Shown: in pieces, positions 45,134 through 55,749 of the stretch | Layout of the letters: the number at the start of each line of letters is the position of its first letter | Numbering within the stretch: the stretch's first letter is position 1 | From: Silurus meridionalis | Lineage: Eukaryota > Chordata > Actinopteri > Siluriformes > Siluridae | DNA length: 64,000 nt | Direction of reading: 5' to 3' | Assembly: GCF_014805685.1 (NCBI RefSeq) | Contig: NC_060890.1 | Span: 21,077,500 to 21,141,499 of the forward strand | Position numbers and translations under genes: made by a program | The notes under the pieces: model-generated | Databases searched by the model: none | What the model saw: only the letters and a program-made list of their open reading frames with translations | Told to the model about the DNA's origin: nothing

Positions 45134-46323
45134 CAGGGGTGGCCAACCAGTCAGAGACCGAGACCCACATTTTTTACTGTGTTACCTCAAAGAGCCACAT
45201 CATACACATGGGCACACATGAACATCACCCATCCCTTCCTCTTACACACACACACCTCTGCTCAGCCAGATTTATTGTAAATGGCACACACCAACATAAT
45301 GACAGAAATTGACTCCTACTGTTCTAAGACCACAGGACAGTCATTTTCAACAATGAACATTGTGTGCACTGTCTCACACTTGCCTTGAACAATCCCCTTC
45401 AAATCTGTCTCGTATTCCGTTGTTGCCACTTGAAGCAATTCTTTCACATGGGTGTCAGTCAGAACAGATCGATGCTTTGATTTCACGTGTTTCAGGGTAG
45501 AAAACACAGACTTTGTTTGTGTTTTTTTTTTTTATGTGCGTGTTTACTTCGCATGAGTGCAACACGGTATTTTCGTCAAATGCGCATGTGTGTGAGATGA
45601 ATATACCGCAGGGGTGGGCAATTAATTTTTACAAGGGGCCACATGAGAAACCTGAATTGTGTCAGAGGGCCACACCAACGATAATATTTTAGGGATGTAC
45701 CGAAATGAAAATTCAATTCAAAAGGCAATAAATTCCATAATTTTTTGTGTTATGCCTTTTGCCTTGGCACCATCACTGGAAAACTTTCCTGCCTTTTCAA
45801 AAACGTCCTCTACAGACGGAGTGCGCATGCTCGGATTGACTACTTTTCTGCGCCGCGTTCTTCTCATATTTAGAATGGCAATCGGGATGGTTGGATTTCA
45901 GGTGATAAATTAAACCTGACTTGGAGAAATTCTTTGCAGATACACCCTCTCTTAAAATTTCAGCATTGCATGTTTTTCAAATCGCTATCCGCACACCGCG
46001 GACATGTTGGCTCTTATCTAGATAACCGTGTGCTGGCTGTGCTTTTTTATTGCGTCATTACAATTGTGTTTCTGCCGTGTTGTTTCGGTGATTTAGGTAT
46101 TTCGGCCGAAAATTTTCGGTGCATCCCTGTAATTTATGATTGGCCGTAGTTTCCCAGTAGGGGCAAGCTCATTTAAGTCTTAAAAATACTGTATTGAACT
46201 CAAGCGAAGCGAACACGCACATTTAAAAACAAACAAACACAAACTTCGATATGAACGTAAGAGCCGCATGAAACCAGCCAAAGAGCGGCATGAGACTCGC
46301 GAGCCGCGGGTTGGCCACCCCTG
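45134..46323. mobile_element. hAT element with nested hAT remnants
   Basis: Ends are caggggtggccaacc and its inverse ggttggccacccctg, flanked by an exact 8-bp duplication tactagcc (45126-45133 and 46324-46331). Inside, a second hAT-like end (caggggtgggcaattaat, about 45610-45627) and a third pair (gggatgtaccgaaa near 45692 and ttttcggtgcatccct near 46114-46129) mark further insertions. The outer element interrupts the transposase relic between GLV and PECFS codons. Confidence 0.88.
45316..45507 (-). pseudogene. hAT transposase C-terminal fragment
   Basis: The 63-codon minus-strand frame reads MFSTLKHVKSKHRSVLTDTH and continues VKELLQVATTEYETDLKGIV. This is the C-terminal region just after the dimerisation domain in GTF2IRD2/ZBED-like hAT transposases. 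Nothing else of the transposase remains. Confidence 0.65.
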
Positions 46324-47895
46324 TACTAGCCCATCTGTATGTTCTTTATCCGATTTTTGAATTGCCTCTTGAACATCACAACTGTAGTTGCTATTTTCTA
46401 TCTCTGACAATCTACGCATAACCTGAGTCAAAGGATTGCAAGGCCCTCTAACCAGTTTTTTGACTTTTCCTAAGAAATTTTCAATGGGGAATCCTGATAT
46501 AAGATCTAGATTGCCATGGATTTTGACATCTTTGCTGAGGTGCACCAGGCCATGAATATTGTAAACCAAAAACTCTTCACCATAAAGCTGGCCAAAGTGT
46601 TCAACAAATGAAAGCAACAGAGTATTTGCAAGGTCATTCATCTTCATGCAAAATTTTGGACTTGCCAAAATTTACACAGCTACAGACAAAAGCATGAAGT
46701 TGTTGTAGATTTGATGCTGTAGAACATCGTTCAGCACAACTGGACCAGTGTACAAAAAGAATTGGCATAGCTCTGTTGCTTTCCACCTACATCGATCTGC
46801 TAGTGCCCGAGGCCTTCGAGCAAACTCACGTGGAATGTAATTTCTCAAGGCAATAAGTCTATCTGACACCATGGAAGCTTGAATGGATGATATGCGACAG
46901 TGCAAGGGACCAGTGGTGCTGATCCACAAGTCTAAGAGACGCAACATTACACCCAGACAAACCAGGTGCATGTAATCATGTGGGAAACAAGTGACCATGT
47001 CAATGCCAATGTCTGTAAGAGTGCTGGATGTGGTGTTCTTCATCATGCTTGCCTAAAACTCTCATCAGTTCTGCGCTTTGCATTCAACTCAGGAAATGTC
47101 ATTTCGATTTGATTTCCAAACACCTGTTTGGTGACACTTCTCACATCCACGATATGCAGTGTGTGACTTCACACCTCTGATGAAGGCTCGGGCAGGGGCA
47201 TCGCACACAACAGGAACAACATGCAAAAAGAAAGTTTTCTTCTTGAACAGAAGATCAGCCATGAAGATCAGCCAAAGAATTTGGCTTTGAAGCACCACAA
47301 AAGAGTCCAATCAACACAGGTGCCTTAGTGTGACCTTGCAGCAAACCAAGAATCGGCCAAAACTATGTACTATTACTCTTAAATAGTGGTAGTCCATTAA
47401 AATTCAACTGTAGTTTGAAGACATGTTTGTCTGGCACAGTATGCCAAACTTTATCAAGGATTTTCCAAACAGAATTCAGAATTCCACAATAATGGAACAC
47501 ACCACCAGCTATACTGCTAATGCTGTAGCGTGTTTTTGTTTTCAGCAACGATCTTCCATCCTTAGGCAGAGAGGAATGATGGACTTTGAGAATGGTAAGA
47601 AGTGCTGACAAACCAATTAGTGAAATTCTAAATTCAACTGCTAGTGAACTCTGCAAATCACTATCTCTCTGACTACAAGGTTTTCCAAGATCAGAGTGGT
47701 CCTCAACAGAAGCTGCAGTCTCTTCATTTACTTCCTTATCTTCAACATCCAACTAAATATTTTGGTGGCCACCTTCTTCATCACTAATTTCCATCTCTGA
47801 TTTCCCTGAATCATCAACACAAACACTTAACTCCAAATTGTCCTCCACCTCCCCCTCCCTATGTTGCTCATTGTCAATCAATTCACTGACTAATC

Positions 47896-48565
47896 TTTTA
47901 AGAGTCAAGAGTCAAGTAAAGAAGCTTTTATTGTTATTTTAACTATATATAGCTGATGCAGTACACAGTGAAATGAAACAACGTTCCTCCTGAACCCAGG
48001 TGCTACATAAAACAACATAAAACAACAGTCACAGAACAGAAGAACACAGGGCCAAGAACTAAGATCCTCGCCACATAAAGTGCATGTGTGCTACTGGTGC
48101 AAACAGTGCAAAAGACAACACAAGACAGTGCAAGACAACACAGGACAGTGCAGGACAATACACAAAATATAAAAATAAGAATAGCAGTAGCTCCGCCAGT
48201 AAAACCTGTCGTGACAAAATAAGGTGCACAGTAGAAGAAAAATGTAAACAGAATTGTACAATTCTACAATAGCAGAAAAATGTAAACAGAATTGTGCAAT
48301 TCAACAATAGCAGCAATCAAAATAAACTATACAGTGACCAAAGGATTTGGACAAAATATTGTGCAAAGAGATCAATCCAGGAAGATCAGCAACAAACGGC
48401 ATGTAAACATTTTGCGATAATGAAAAGTGTGAATTGTGCTGAAACCTGGGTGTGCGAAGTGTATGATGTGTGTTTAGTCTGGTTGTACAGATCAGTCAAA
48501 CAGTTGTGTGTAAGTGTGTGTATGTGAGAGAGTTCAGTTCAGATGTTTGTTGAGATGTTTGTCAG
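47896..48565 (-). other. Rex1-like LINE 3' UTR
   Basis: About 670 bases follow the stop at 48566. They contain GT-rich runs, a tandem 'agagttcagttcagatgttt' motif (about 48528-48610) overlapping the ORF end, and the terminal aataaaagcttctttacttg region before the tail at 47896. Confidence 0.7.
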
Positions 48566-50116
48566 TCACACAGTTGTGTGTGTGTGTGAGAGAGAGTTCA
48601 GTTCAGATGTTTGTTGAGGAGCCTGATTGCACAGTCTTGATGTGACGGCCCGAATGCTTCGGAACGTTTCCCTGATGGTAGGAGGGTGAAGTGTGAGTGT
48701 GACGGGTGTGTGGTCATCCACAATGCTGTGTGCTTTGTGGATGCAGCGTGTGGTGTAAATGTCCATGATAGAGGGGAGAGAGACTCCGATGATCTTCTCA
48801 GCTGTCCTCACTATCCTCTGTAGGGTCTTGTGATCCGAGACGGTGCAGTTCCTAAACCAGGCAGTAATGCAGCTGCTCAAGATGCTCTCGATGGTCCCTC
48901 TGTAGAACATGGTTAGGATGGGGGGAGGGAGATGAGCTTTCCTCAGCCTTCTCAGGAAGTAGAGACGCTGCTGGGCTTTCTTGGTGATGGAGCTGGTGAG
49001 GTTGTCCGCCAGATGAACACCAAGGAATTTGGTGCTCTTGACGATCTCCACTGAGGATCCATCGATGATCAGTGGAGAATGGTCACTCTGTGTTCTCCTG
49101 AAGTCAACAACCATCTCTTTAGTTTTGTTGACGTATAGAGACAGGTTGTTGGCTCCACACCAGGCTGTTAACCGTTGCACCTCCTCTCTGTATGCTGACT
49201 CGTCGTTCTTGCTGATGAGACCCACCACGGTCGTGTCATCGGCAAACTTGATGATATGATTCAAGCTGTGCGTTGGTGCACAGTCGTGAGTCAGCAGAGT
49301 GAACAGCAGTGGACTGAGCGCACATCCCTGAGGGGCTCCAGTGCTCAGTGTGGTGGTGCTGGAGATGCTGTTCCCGATCCGTACTGACTGAGGTCTCTCA
49401 GTCAGGAAGTCCAGGATCCAGTTGCAGAGGGAGGTGTTCAGGCCCAGTAGGCTCAGCTTCTCGATCAGGTGCTGAGGAATAATTGTGTTGAATGCTGAAC
49501 TGAAGTCTATGAACAGCATCCTTACATAAGAGTCCTTGTTATCCAGATGGGTGAGGGCCAGATGGAGGGTTGTGGAGATGGCATCGTCCATGGAGCGGTT
49601 TGGACGATACGCGAACTGCATGGGGTCCAGTGCGGGTGGGAGCTGGGTCTTTATGTGCCTCATGACGAGCCTCTCGAAGCACTTCATCATGATGGGTGTG
49701 AGTGCAACGGGACGATAGTCATTGAGGCAGGAGACAGAAGACTTCTTTGGCACAGGAATGATGGTCGTCGTCTTGAGGGAGATGTTGAAGATGTCGGTAA
49801 AGACATCCGCTAGCTGTTCTGCACATTCCCTGAGCACTCTGCCAGGAATGTTGTCCAGTCCAGCAGACTTCCGTGGGTTAACTCTGCATAGAGTTTTCCT
49901 TACTTCAGCTGTGGTTAGACAGAGCACCTAGTCACTGGGAGGAGGGATGGTCTTCCTCGCCACCACGTTGTTCTGCACCTCGAACCGGGCGTAGAAGTCA
50001 TTCAGCGCATCTGGAAGGGAGGCGTCACGGTCACAAGCAGGTGATGCGGTCTTGTAATTCGTAATCGCCTGGATGCCAAATGCGCCGGGTGTCTCCGCTG
50101 TCCTGGAAGTGGCCAT
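48566..50116 (-). CDS. Rex1-like LINE reverse transcriptase, nearly intact
   Basis: A 453-codon frame (48566-49927) continues upstream in the same frame to 50116 except for one TAG near 49928-49930 (PPPSD, stop, [11 protein letters not shown]). RT blocks are [85 protein letters not shown] and [15 protein letters not shown] (FADD at 49234-49245). Then come the [20 protein letters not shown] thumb and the C-terminal [15 protein letters not shown]. Catalytic residues are intact. A frameshift near 50085 separates it from the upstream [13 protein letters not shown] part. This copy is young compared with the one at 5.8-25.6 kb. Confidence 0.85.
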
Positions 50117-50156
50117 GGATTCTCTTGGCGTGTGCGCGCTTTGCCTCTCTGATGGC

Positions 50157-50320
50157 TGCGACAGAGTGAACTGTCCCTATGGTCAGCATGATGCTACACA
50201 CACACACATTACACTTTCACTTCTCCTCTGTTCTCGCTACAGCGCTGTGGGTGCACACACACGCCAGGTAGCACGCCGCTCGCACACACACACACTCACT
50301 TCATTCGTCCCGGACAATAA

Positions 50321-50382
<62 letters not shown>

Positions 50383-51076
50383 AAGGACTTCCTAAAACTT
50401 TGTGTACTCACCTGTTTGTTGCGTCGGTCTTCCGGGTTGGGTTTGGATAGCAGCCAACTGGAGCGCTCAATAGCGGCTGGCTTTAAAGCGCCAGCGCTGC
50501 GTCGCGCATGCGCGGTAAAACAGGAAGTCGGCAAGTTTATGTTGATGGGACATTTTTTTTTGGGTGATTTTATTATTATTATTATTATTGGTATTGTTAT
50601 AATTTTCGTTATCATTATTATTGTTATTATTAGTATTGTTATTGTTATTATGTTTATTATTTATTATGATATATATAATGTTATTACGCCATTCTATGAC
50701 TGGCTACCAATTACCAAACCCCTTTTGGGTGAGATGGTTGAGTCCAAGGGGAGGGGCTTACACGTTATAAACCGGTCTCCTACTTCAATTCAGTGTGGAG
50801 TTGTAGGAGTGGTGCATTGTGGAGATAACGGAGTCTAAGAACTATTGTAGTGAATGCACATGAGCAGGTGCGCCTATTTTGTATATAGTTTTCTTTACTT
50901 TCCTCGTAATTGTCCTTGTTTTGTTATTTTGCCACTTTTTCTTTTCTGGGGTATTATATATATTTTGGACTTTGCACTTGAGCACGCTGTAAATAAACAC
51001 CACTTTACACGGAACATCACAGCGAGTATTGCCATAATTTGGGTAGAAGGCGAATCCGTAAGGCCGCTCTAACACA
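50157..51076 (+). repeat. Gypsy 2, 5' LTR
   Basis: Starts TGCGACAGAGTGAACTG (TGTGACAG in the 3' copy). It contains a CA run (50322-50377), a TTA-rich microsatellite (50568-50670), a TATAAA (50766-50771) and AATAAA (50992-50997). The end is placed at the ACA before the primer site. The 3' LTR lacks the last ~75 bases. Confidence 0.82.
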
Positions 51077-51078
51077 TT

Positions 51079-51096
51079 TGGTGTCAAAAGTGGGAT
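51079..51096 (+). promoter_or_regulatory. Gypsy 2 primer-binding site
   Basis: TGGTGTCAAAAGTGGGAT follows the LTR end after two bases, a form common in vertebrate Gypsy elements. It overlaps the first bases of the gag ATG at 51095. Confidence 0.75.
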
Positions 51097-52899
51097 GGCT
51101 ACTCGCAGGACAGTGCCAAGAGGACGCAAGGCCAGGATGATGCTTCGTTCCCAGACCCAGGCAGCCACTGATAAAGATGGAGCCTGGGGAACAGTGGATT
51201 CAACTGAGGAAGAAAGAGAGGAGGATTGGTTGCCTCCTGTACGACCCAAGGGTACGGCATCCAGGACTGGAGCAGGGCCGCCCATTAAACCATTCGAAGA
51301 AGGGATGGCAGAGGTGTTCTGGCAGTTCATGCATGCACAGGAGCAGCAAGAGCAACGCTACCTCCAAGCGCTGCAGACTCTGCAGGAGACCATGCAGCAA
51401 GCCATCCAACCAGCTTCTTCATCACTGGGCCTGGAGAGCCCACGAATGGAGCTGCCCACACCAGCACCCCAGAGAATTAGCCTGTCCCCAAGGGTTTCGC
51501 ACACTCCAACAGGAAGCCCACAACTGGAGCTTCCTACACCAGCTCCCCCCGTGGAAGTGCTACTGCACTGAGGGTCCAGAGCACACCGACGCCCACCAGT
51601 CAGCCAATGCTCAGAACCGAGCCCAAGTTGCCAAGCTTCCAGCAAGGGGAAGACATTGAGAACTATCTGCATCAGTTCGAGTGGCTCGCCAGAACCTGGA
51701 AGTGGCCAGAGGACGAATGGAGCTACCAGCTGGTTCCACTGTTTACCGGACAAGCACTGGAGGCCTACCTGGCGATGGATGAAGACCAAGCAGTGGTCTA
51801 CAGTGCACTCAAGAAGGCGCTGTTGGAGAAGTTTAATGTTTCTCCAGAAACCTATCGTCAGCGGTTTTGTGCGACTACGACCCCAGTTGCAGAGACACCT
51901 TCAGAGACGTATAATCGGCTGAGGCACTTGTACCGCTGTTGGGTGCGACCGGAACTACACACCAAGGAGGAGATTGGTGAGATGGTCATCCTGGAGCAGT
52001 TTCTCCGTGTCCTGCCATACGAGATCAGGATATGGGTAAAGGAACGGGAGCCGAGAACTGGGCTAGCTGCTGCCAAACTTGCCCAGCAGTATCGAAACGC
52101 TCACCAGGAGAGTCGTCGTTTCCAACTGGTGAAAGGTGACCAGAAGAGTTCTACCAGTGGATGGAGCGCTGGAGAATCTCCCCGCCACCTTCAAGCCAGC
52201 AAGGGGGACAAAGACACCAGAGAACAGAAACTCATCTGCTACTATTGCCAACAGCCAGGACACAAAGCAACCGTGTGCCCAGCAAGAAAGGCCAAGCTGA
52301 CGGGGTTTTGTTATGTCCCAAGGAAGGAGGACAGTACAGTGAACTGTATGGGGAACCCCCAAATCGTTCCAGTGACCGTTAATGGGAAGGAGTTGAAGGC
52401 TTTGTTGGACACTGGGAGTTCAATGTCACTGGTGAAAAGATGTCACGTGACCAGTGTGTCTTTCACGCATCACACAAAGTTACAATGTGTGCATGGAGAG
52501 GTAAAACAGTACCGCCAAACCGAGGTGAATGTGTCCATAAACGGGCAGACCTACCTACTCACTGTGGCTGTTGTGGAAACCCTACCGGCAGATGTTATTT
52601 TGGGACGTGATGTACCGGTATTACCCGAACTGGTACAAGCAAACTGGGAGGACGAACGAACGAGATCCAACGTCCAGCTAGCCTGTCCAGTCGTCACTCG
52701 GGCCCAAGCCAAGATGGGACTGCAGCCGTTGCCTAACATGGACAGTAGCTTGTTGCAAGGCGGGACCAAGGGGCCCAGAAAATCACGTCGCCAACGTCGG
52801 CTAGAGAAAGGACTTGGTACCCCGGTGCCGGAGATTAAAACCGAAGGACTGGAGGTCAGTGGAACATCGTGGAGCTACAGCGCGCAGACGAGTCGTTAA
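51095..52899 (+). pseudogene. Gypsy 2 gag-protease with SCAN-like capsid
   Basis: ATG 51095 opens a 158-codon frame with a Pro-rich tail. A frame change near 51565 leads to 51607-52899. There the capsid shows LPSFQQGEDIENYLHQFEWL and MVILEQFLRVLPYEIRIWV, which resembles the SCAN domain thought to have come from Gmr1-type gag. A zinc knuckle, CYYCQQPGHKATVC, sits at about 52240-52281. The protease follows with ALLDTGSSMSLV (about 52399-52434) and the second block VILGRDVPV. The protease triad and the knuckle are intact. Confidence 0.82.
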
Positions 52900-53251
52900 A
52901 ACCTTTATTTGAGAAAGCGTTGCAAGGCAAGCAAGCGGACGTGTGTGGGGAGCAGTATGTCATTAACAACAATATCCTATATATGCAAGCCCCGGATGTA
53001 ACCAGGTTGGTGGTGCCGAGATGTTGTCGCCCCGTGGTGCTGCATCTAGCACATACAGTTCCCTGGGCAGGACATCTGGCTCTGCAGAAGACCTACGCAC
53101 GTATCAGCTCACGATTCGTCTGGCCGGCGTTGTACACGGATGTACAAAAGTACTGCACCACATGCCCCACCTGTCAGCAGACTAGTGCTGTGCGACGACG
53201 AGACAGGGCCCCTCTACAACCATTGCCCGTAATCTCTGTCCCTGAGGAGGA
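52869..53251 (+). pseudogene. Gypsy 2 integrase, zinc-binding domain only
   Basis: In a frame overlapping the protease end, the sequence reads LQRADESLKPLFEKAL, then HLAHTVPWAGHLALQKTYAR and VQKYCTTCPTCQQTS. This is the HHCC zinc-binding domain with both histidines and both cysteines. The frame ends in PLPVISVPEE, which normally leads into the catalytic core, but the core is absent. Confidence 0.82.
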
Positions 53252-54020
53252 TCCAGGAGGCGGGCCTGACACTGAACGTGGATAAATGTGTGTGGGCCAA
53301 GGCTGAGGCAGACTACCTAGGTTACCGCTTGGGTGACGGAGAGCTGAGGCCGCAAGTGGACAAGGTGGAAGCCATTCGCAACAGCCCGAGGCCTACAACT
53401 AAGAAGGAGGTCAGGTCCTTCTTAGGACTGGTGGGATGGTACCGGCGGTTCATCCCAAATTTCTCCACCACTGCAGGAGCGCTGACCAACCTGCTGGGAA
53501 AGGCAGTGAGGAACCCAATACGGTGGACTGACGACTGTGAGACAGCCTTTGTCATGCTGAAGGAAGGAATGTGTGCAGAGCCTGTCTTACGCAATCCAGA
53601 CTTTACAAAGCGGTTCACTGTCCAGGTTGATGCATCCTCGTGGGCATTGGAGCAGTCTTGACCCAGGGTGAGGAAGGCAACCAGAGACCAGTTTCCGACC
53701 TGAGTCGGAAACTGCTGCCACGTGAAACCCGGTACTCCACTATTGAAAAAGAATGCCTGGCAATCAAATGGGCCCTGGAGAGCCTGAAGTATTACCTGAT
53801 AGGAAGAGAATTCACCCTGGAAACAGACCACAGAGCATTAACCTGGATCCACACCATGAAGGACCACAATGCTCGGGTGACCAGGTGGTACCTCTCCTTG
53901 CAGCCGTACAACTTCAGAATCAGACATCGACCAGGGAAACAGAACCTGACTGCTGACTACCTGTCTCGCCACCCGGCAAGCTCGCGGCTTGGAGAGGGGG
54001 AAGGTGATGTGACAGAGTGA
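53252..54020 (+). pseudogene. Gypsy 2 reverse transcriptase thumb and RNase H
   Basis: The segment starts with a GLTLNVDKC-like stretch and continues KCVWAKAEADYLGYRLGDGE, VRSFLGLVGWYRRFIPNFS (thumb) and RFTVQVDASS (RNase H aspartate). After a one-base frame change near 53645 comes GIGAVLTQGEEG, SRKLLPRETRYSTIEKECLA and ETDHRALTWI, ending HRPGKQNLTADYLSRHP. The palm with the YxDD box is missing. The last frame runs to 54020, overlapping the LTR start. Confidence 0.85.
53991..54007 (+). promoter_or_regulatory. Gypsy 2 polypurine tract
   Basis: ggagagggggaaggtga directly precedes the TG of the 3' LTR at 54008 and lies within the end of the RNase H frame. Confidence 0.8.
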
Positions 54021-54186
54021 ACTGTCCCTATGGTCCGCATGATGCTACACACACATTACACTTTCACTTCTCCTCTGTTCTCGCTACAGCGCTGTGGGTG
54101 CACACACGCCAGGTAGCACGCCGCACACACACACACACACACACACACTCACTTCATTCTCTCATCTCTCGTCCCGGACAATAAGT

Positions 54187-54246
<60 letters not shown>

Positions 54247-54866
54247 AAGGACTTCCTAAAACTTTGTGTACTCACCTGTTTGTTGCGTCGGTCTTCCGGG
54301 TTGGGTTTGGATAGCAGCCAACCGGAGCGCTGAATAGCGGCTGGCTTTAAAGCGCCAGCGCTGCATCGCGCATGCGCGGTAAAACCGGAAGTCGGCAAGT
54401 TTATGTTGATGGGACATTTTTTTTGGGGTGATTATTATTATTATTGGTATTGTTATAATTTTCGTTATCATTATTATTGTTATTATTAGTATTGTTATTG
54501 TTATTATGTTTATTATTTATTATGATATACATAATGTTATTACGCCATTCTATGACTGGCTACCAATTACCAAACCCCTTTTGGGTGAGATGGTTGAGTC
54601 CAAGGGGAGGGGCTTACACGTTATAAACCGGTCTCCTACTTCAATTCAGTGTGGAGTTGTAGGAGTGGTGCATTGTGGAGATAACGGAGTCTGAGAACTA
54701 TTGTAGTGAATGCACATGAGCAGGTGCGCCTATTTTGTATATAGTTTTCTTTACTTTCCTCGTAATTGTCCTTGTTTTGTTATTTTGCCACTTTTTCTTT
54801 TCTGGGGTATTATATATATTTTGGACTTTGCACTTGAGCACGCTGTAAATAAACACCACTTTACAC
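54008..54866 (+). repeat. Gypsy 2, 3' LTR, truncated
   Basis: It aligns closely with the 5' LTR, including the CA run (about 54187-54241), TTA-rich tract and AATAAA. It stops at ccactttacac; the following bases are LINE endonuclease sequence. Confidence 0.85.
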
Positions 54867-55560
54867 ACTGAGCGCTTCCTTGGCATTAGCGCTAGGTGGT
54901 ATGTACACTCCGAGCACAATAGCAGTGGTGAATTCCCAGGGTAAATAAAAAGGTCTACATCTCACAACAATAAACTCCAGCAGCAATGAGCAGTAGGTGG
55001 AAACAAGCACAGAGTTCTTACACCATTCCATGTTGATGTAAACACACAGACCGCCGCCACGAGTCTTACCGCACAGAGCTGCATTTCTGTCGGCACGAAA
55101 CACGGCTAGCCCGTCCAGCTGGATGGGTCGTCCGGAACTCTGTCGCTCAGCCACGTCTCAGTAAACACAAAAAGGCAGCAGTGTCTGTATTCACGCCGAG
55201 TAGCTTGTTGGAGTCTGATGTAGTCTAATTTATTGTCCAGGGAGCAGACATTTGCCAGCAGTAGTGATGGTAGAGCGGGACGGCTAGGGTTAGCTTTTAG
55301 CCTAGCATTAGCACCCGCTGGCTTTTCGCGTTTCTGCTTCCTCTCGCAGAAACATCTGCCGCAGGTCATCATTAATTGTGTTGTTTGGGTTGTTTCTGAG
55401 TTCTTTCAGTGTTTTGAGGTTGTACACAAAGACACCGGTTGCTCCAATGTCCATGTGTTGTGTAGGGCGGGCTTCAAAATGAAATTAGCACCATTGTGGG
55501 TCCGGAGCGGCCGCTGCGAGCTACTGCCACGCCGCCACCTTGGACACACATCTTAGTGCC
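54867..55560 (-). pseudogene. Rex1-like LINE 5' UTR and endonuclease N-terminal half
   Basis: Reading from 55372 down: [34 protein letters not shown] (metal-binding E), then, in a second frame, [30 protein letters not shown] and GVYIPPSANAKEALS at the Gypsy boundary. A frameshift lies near 55130. The second half of the endonuclease, including the catalytic H, is missing. 55390-55560 is the GC-rich 5' UTR with a gcggccgc. Confidence 0.78.
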
Positions 55561-55627
55561 CTCCTTCTGGAATTGCTCCTATCATTGTACTTCCAACCCT
55601 TTTCCATACTTTGTCTTTACTGAAGCC
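55561..55627. other. Short unassigned spacer between two LINEs
   Basis: About 70 bases lie between the 5' end of the Rex1-like LINE and the 5' end of RTE copy 2. They may be what remains of the DNA into which both inserted. I recognise no feature. Confidence 0.4.
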
Positions 55628-55749
55628 TTTTAACCCAGCCATTAGGGAGGCACAAGCCAGTGCATTCTTAGTGCCGGTCCCAAGCCCGGGTAAATGGGGA
55701 GGGTTGCGTTAGGAAGGGCATCCAGCGTAAAACATGTGCCAAATCAAAT

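Larger units (their letters stand above)
44893..47895 (-). pseudogene. DDE-type transposase-like gene relic
   Basis: Minus-strand fragments in order are: an acidic N-terminus (47760-47890), GVFHYCGILNSVWKILDKVW, VFKLQLNFNGLPLFKSNST (stop near 47363), VVPVVCDAPARAFIRGVKSH followed by GCEKCHQTGVW, then CFPHDYMHLVCLGVMLRLLD, FARRPRALADRCRWKATELC and LYGEEFLVYNIHGLVHLSKD. Last come ECFSLQARQFKVLAIDDIV and the HFFKYPL end. Proteins with these blocks are multi-copy and uncharacterised in fish and cnidarians. I regard them as transposase-derived, possibly EnSpm/CACTA-like, but the superfamily is uncertain. Many frame changes and stops show that it is dead. A hAT nest splits it at 45134-46323, and a LINE tail cuts its 5' end at about 47896. 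Confidence 0.6.
50157..54866 (+). mobile_element. Ty3/Gypsy LTR retrotransposon 2, Gmr1-like
   Basis: LTRs at 50157-51076 and 54008-54866 bound a 2.9-kb interior with a SCAN-like gag, CCHC knuckle, protease, the integrase zinc-binding domain, then the end of RT and RNase H. Integrase ahead of RT is the Gmr1 arrangement in an otherwise Gypsy-type element. The integrase core and most of RT are deleted at about 53251. The 3' LTR is truncated where it meets the LINE. Confidence 0.85.
47896..55560 (-). mobile_element. Rex1-like LINE, second copy, split by a Gypsy element
   Basis: On the minus strand the 5' UTR and endonuclease lie at 54867-55560, and the RT, C-terminus, 3' UTR and tail at 47896-50156. 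A Gypsy element separates them. The 3' tail is a short gactctt repeat at 47896-47915. About 180 residues between the two parts (second half of endonuclease and linker) are missing. The copy inserted into the 5' end of the transposase-like relic. Confidence 0.82.

Noticed and set aside
50854..51330. Minus-strand 162-codon frame over the Gypsy 2 LTR and gag start
   Set aside because: It overlaps the primer site and the gag frame in antisense and has no recognisable domain.
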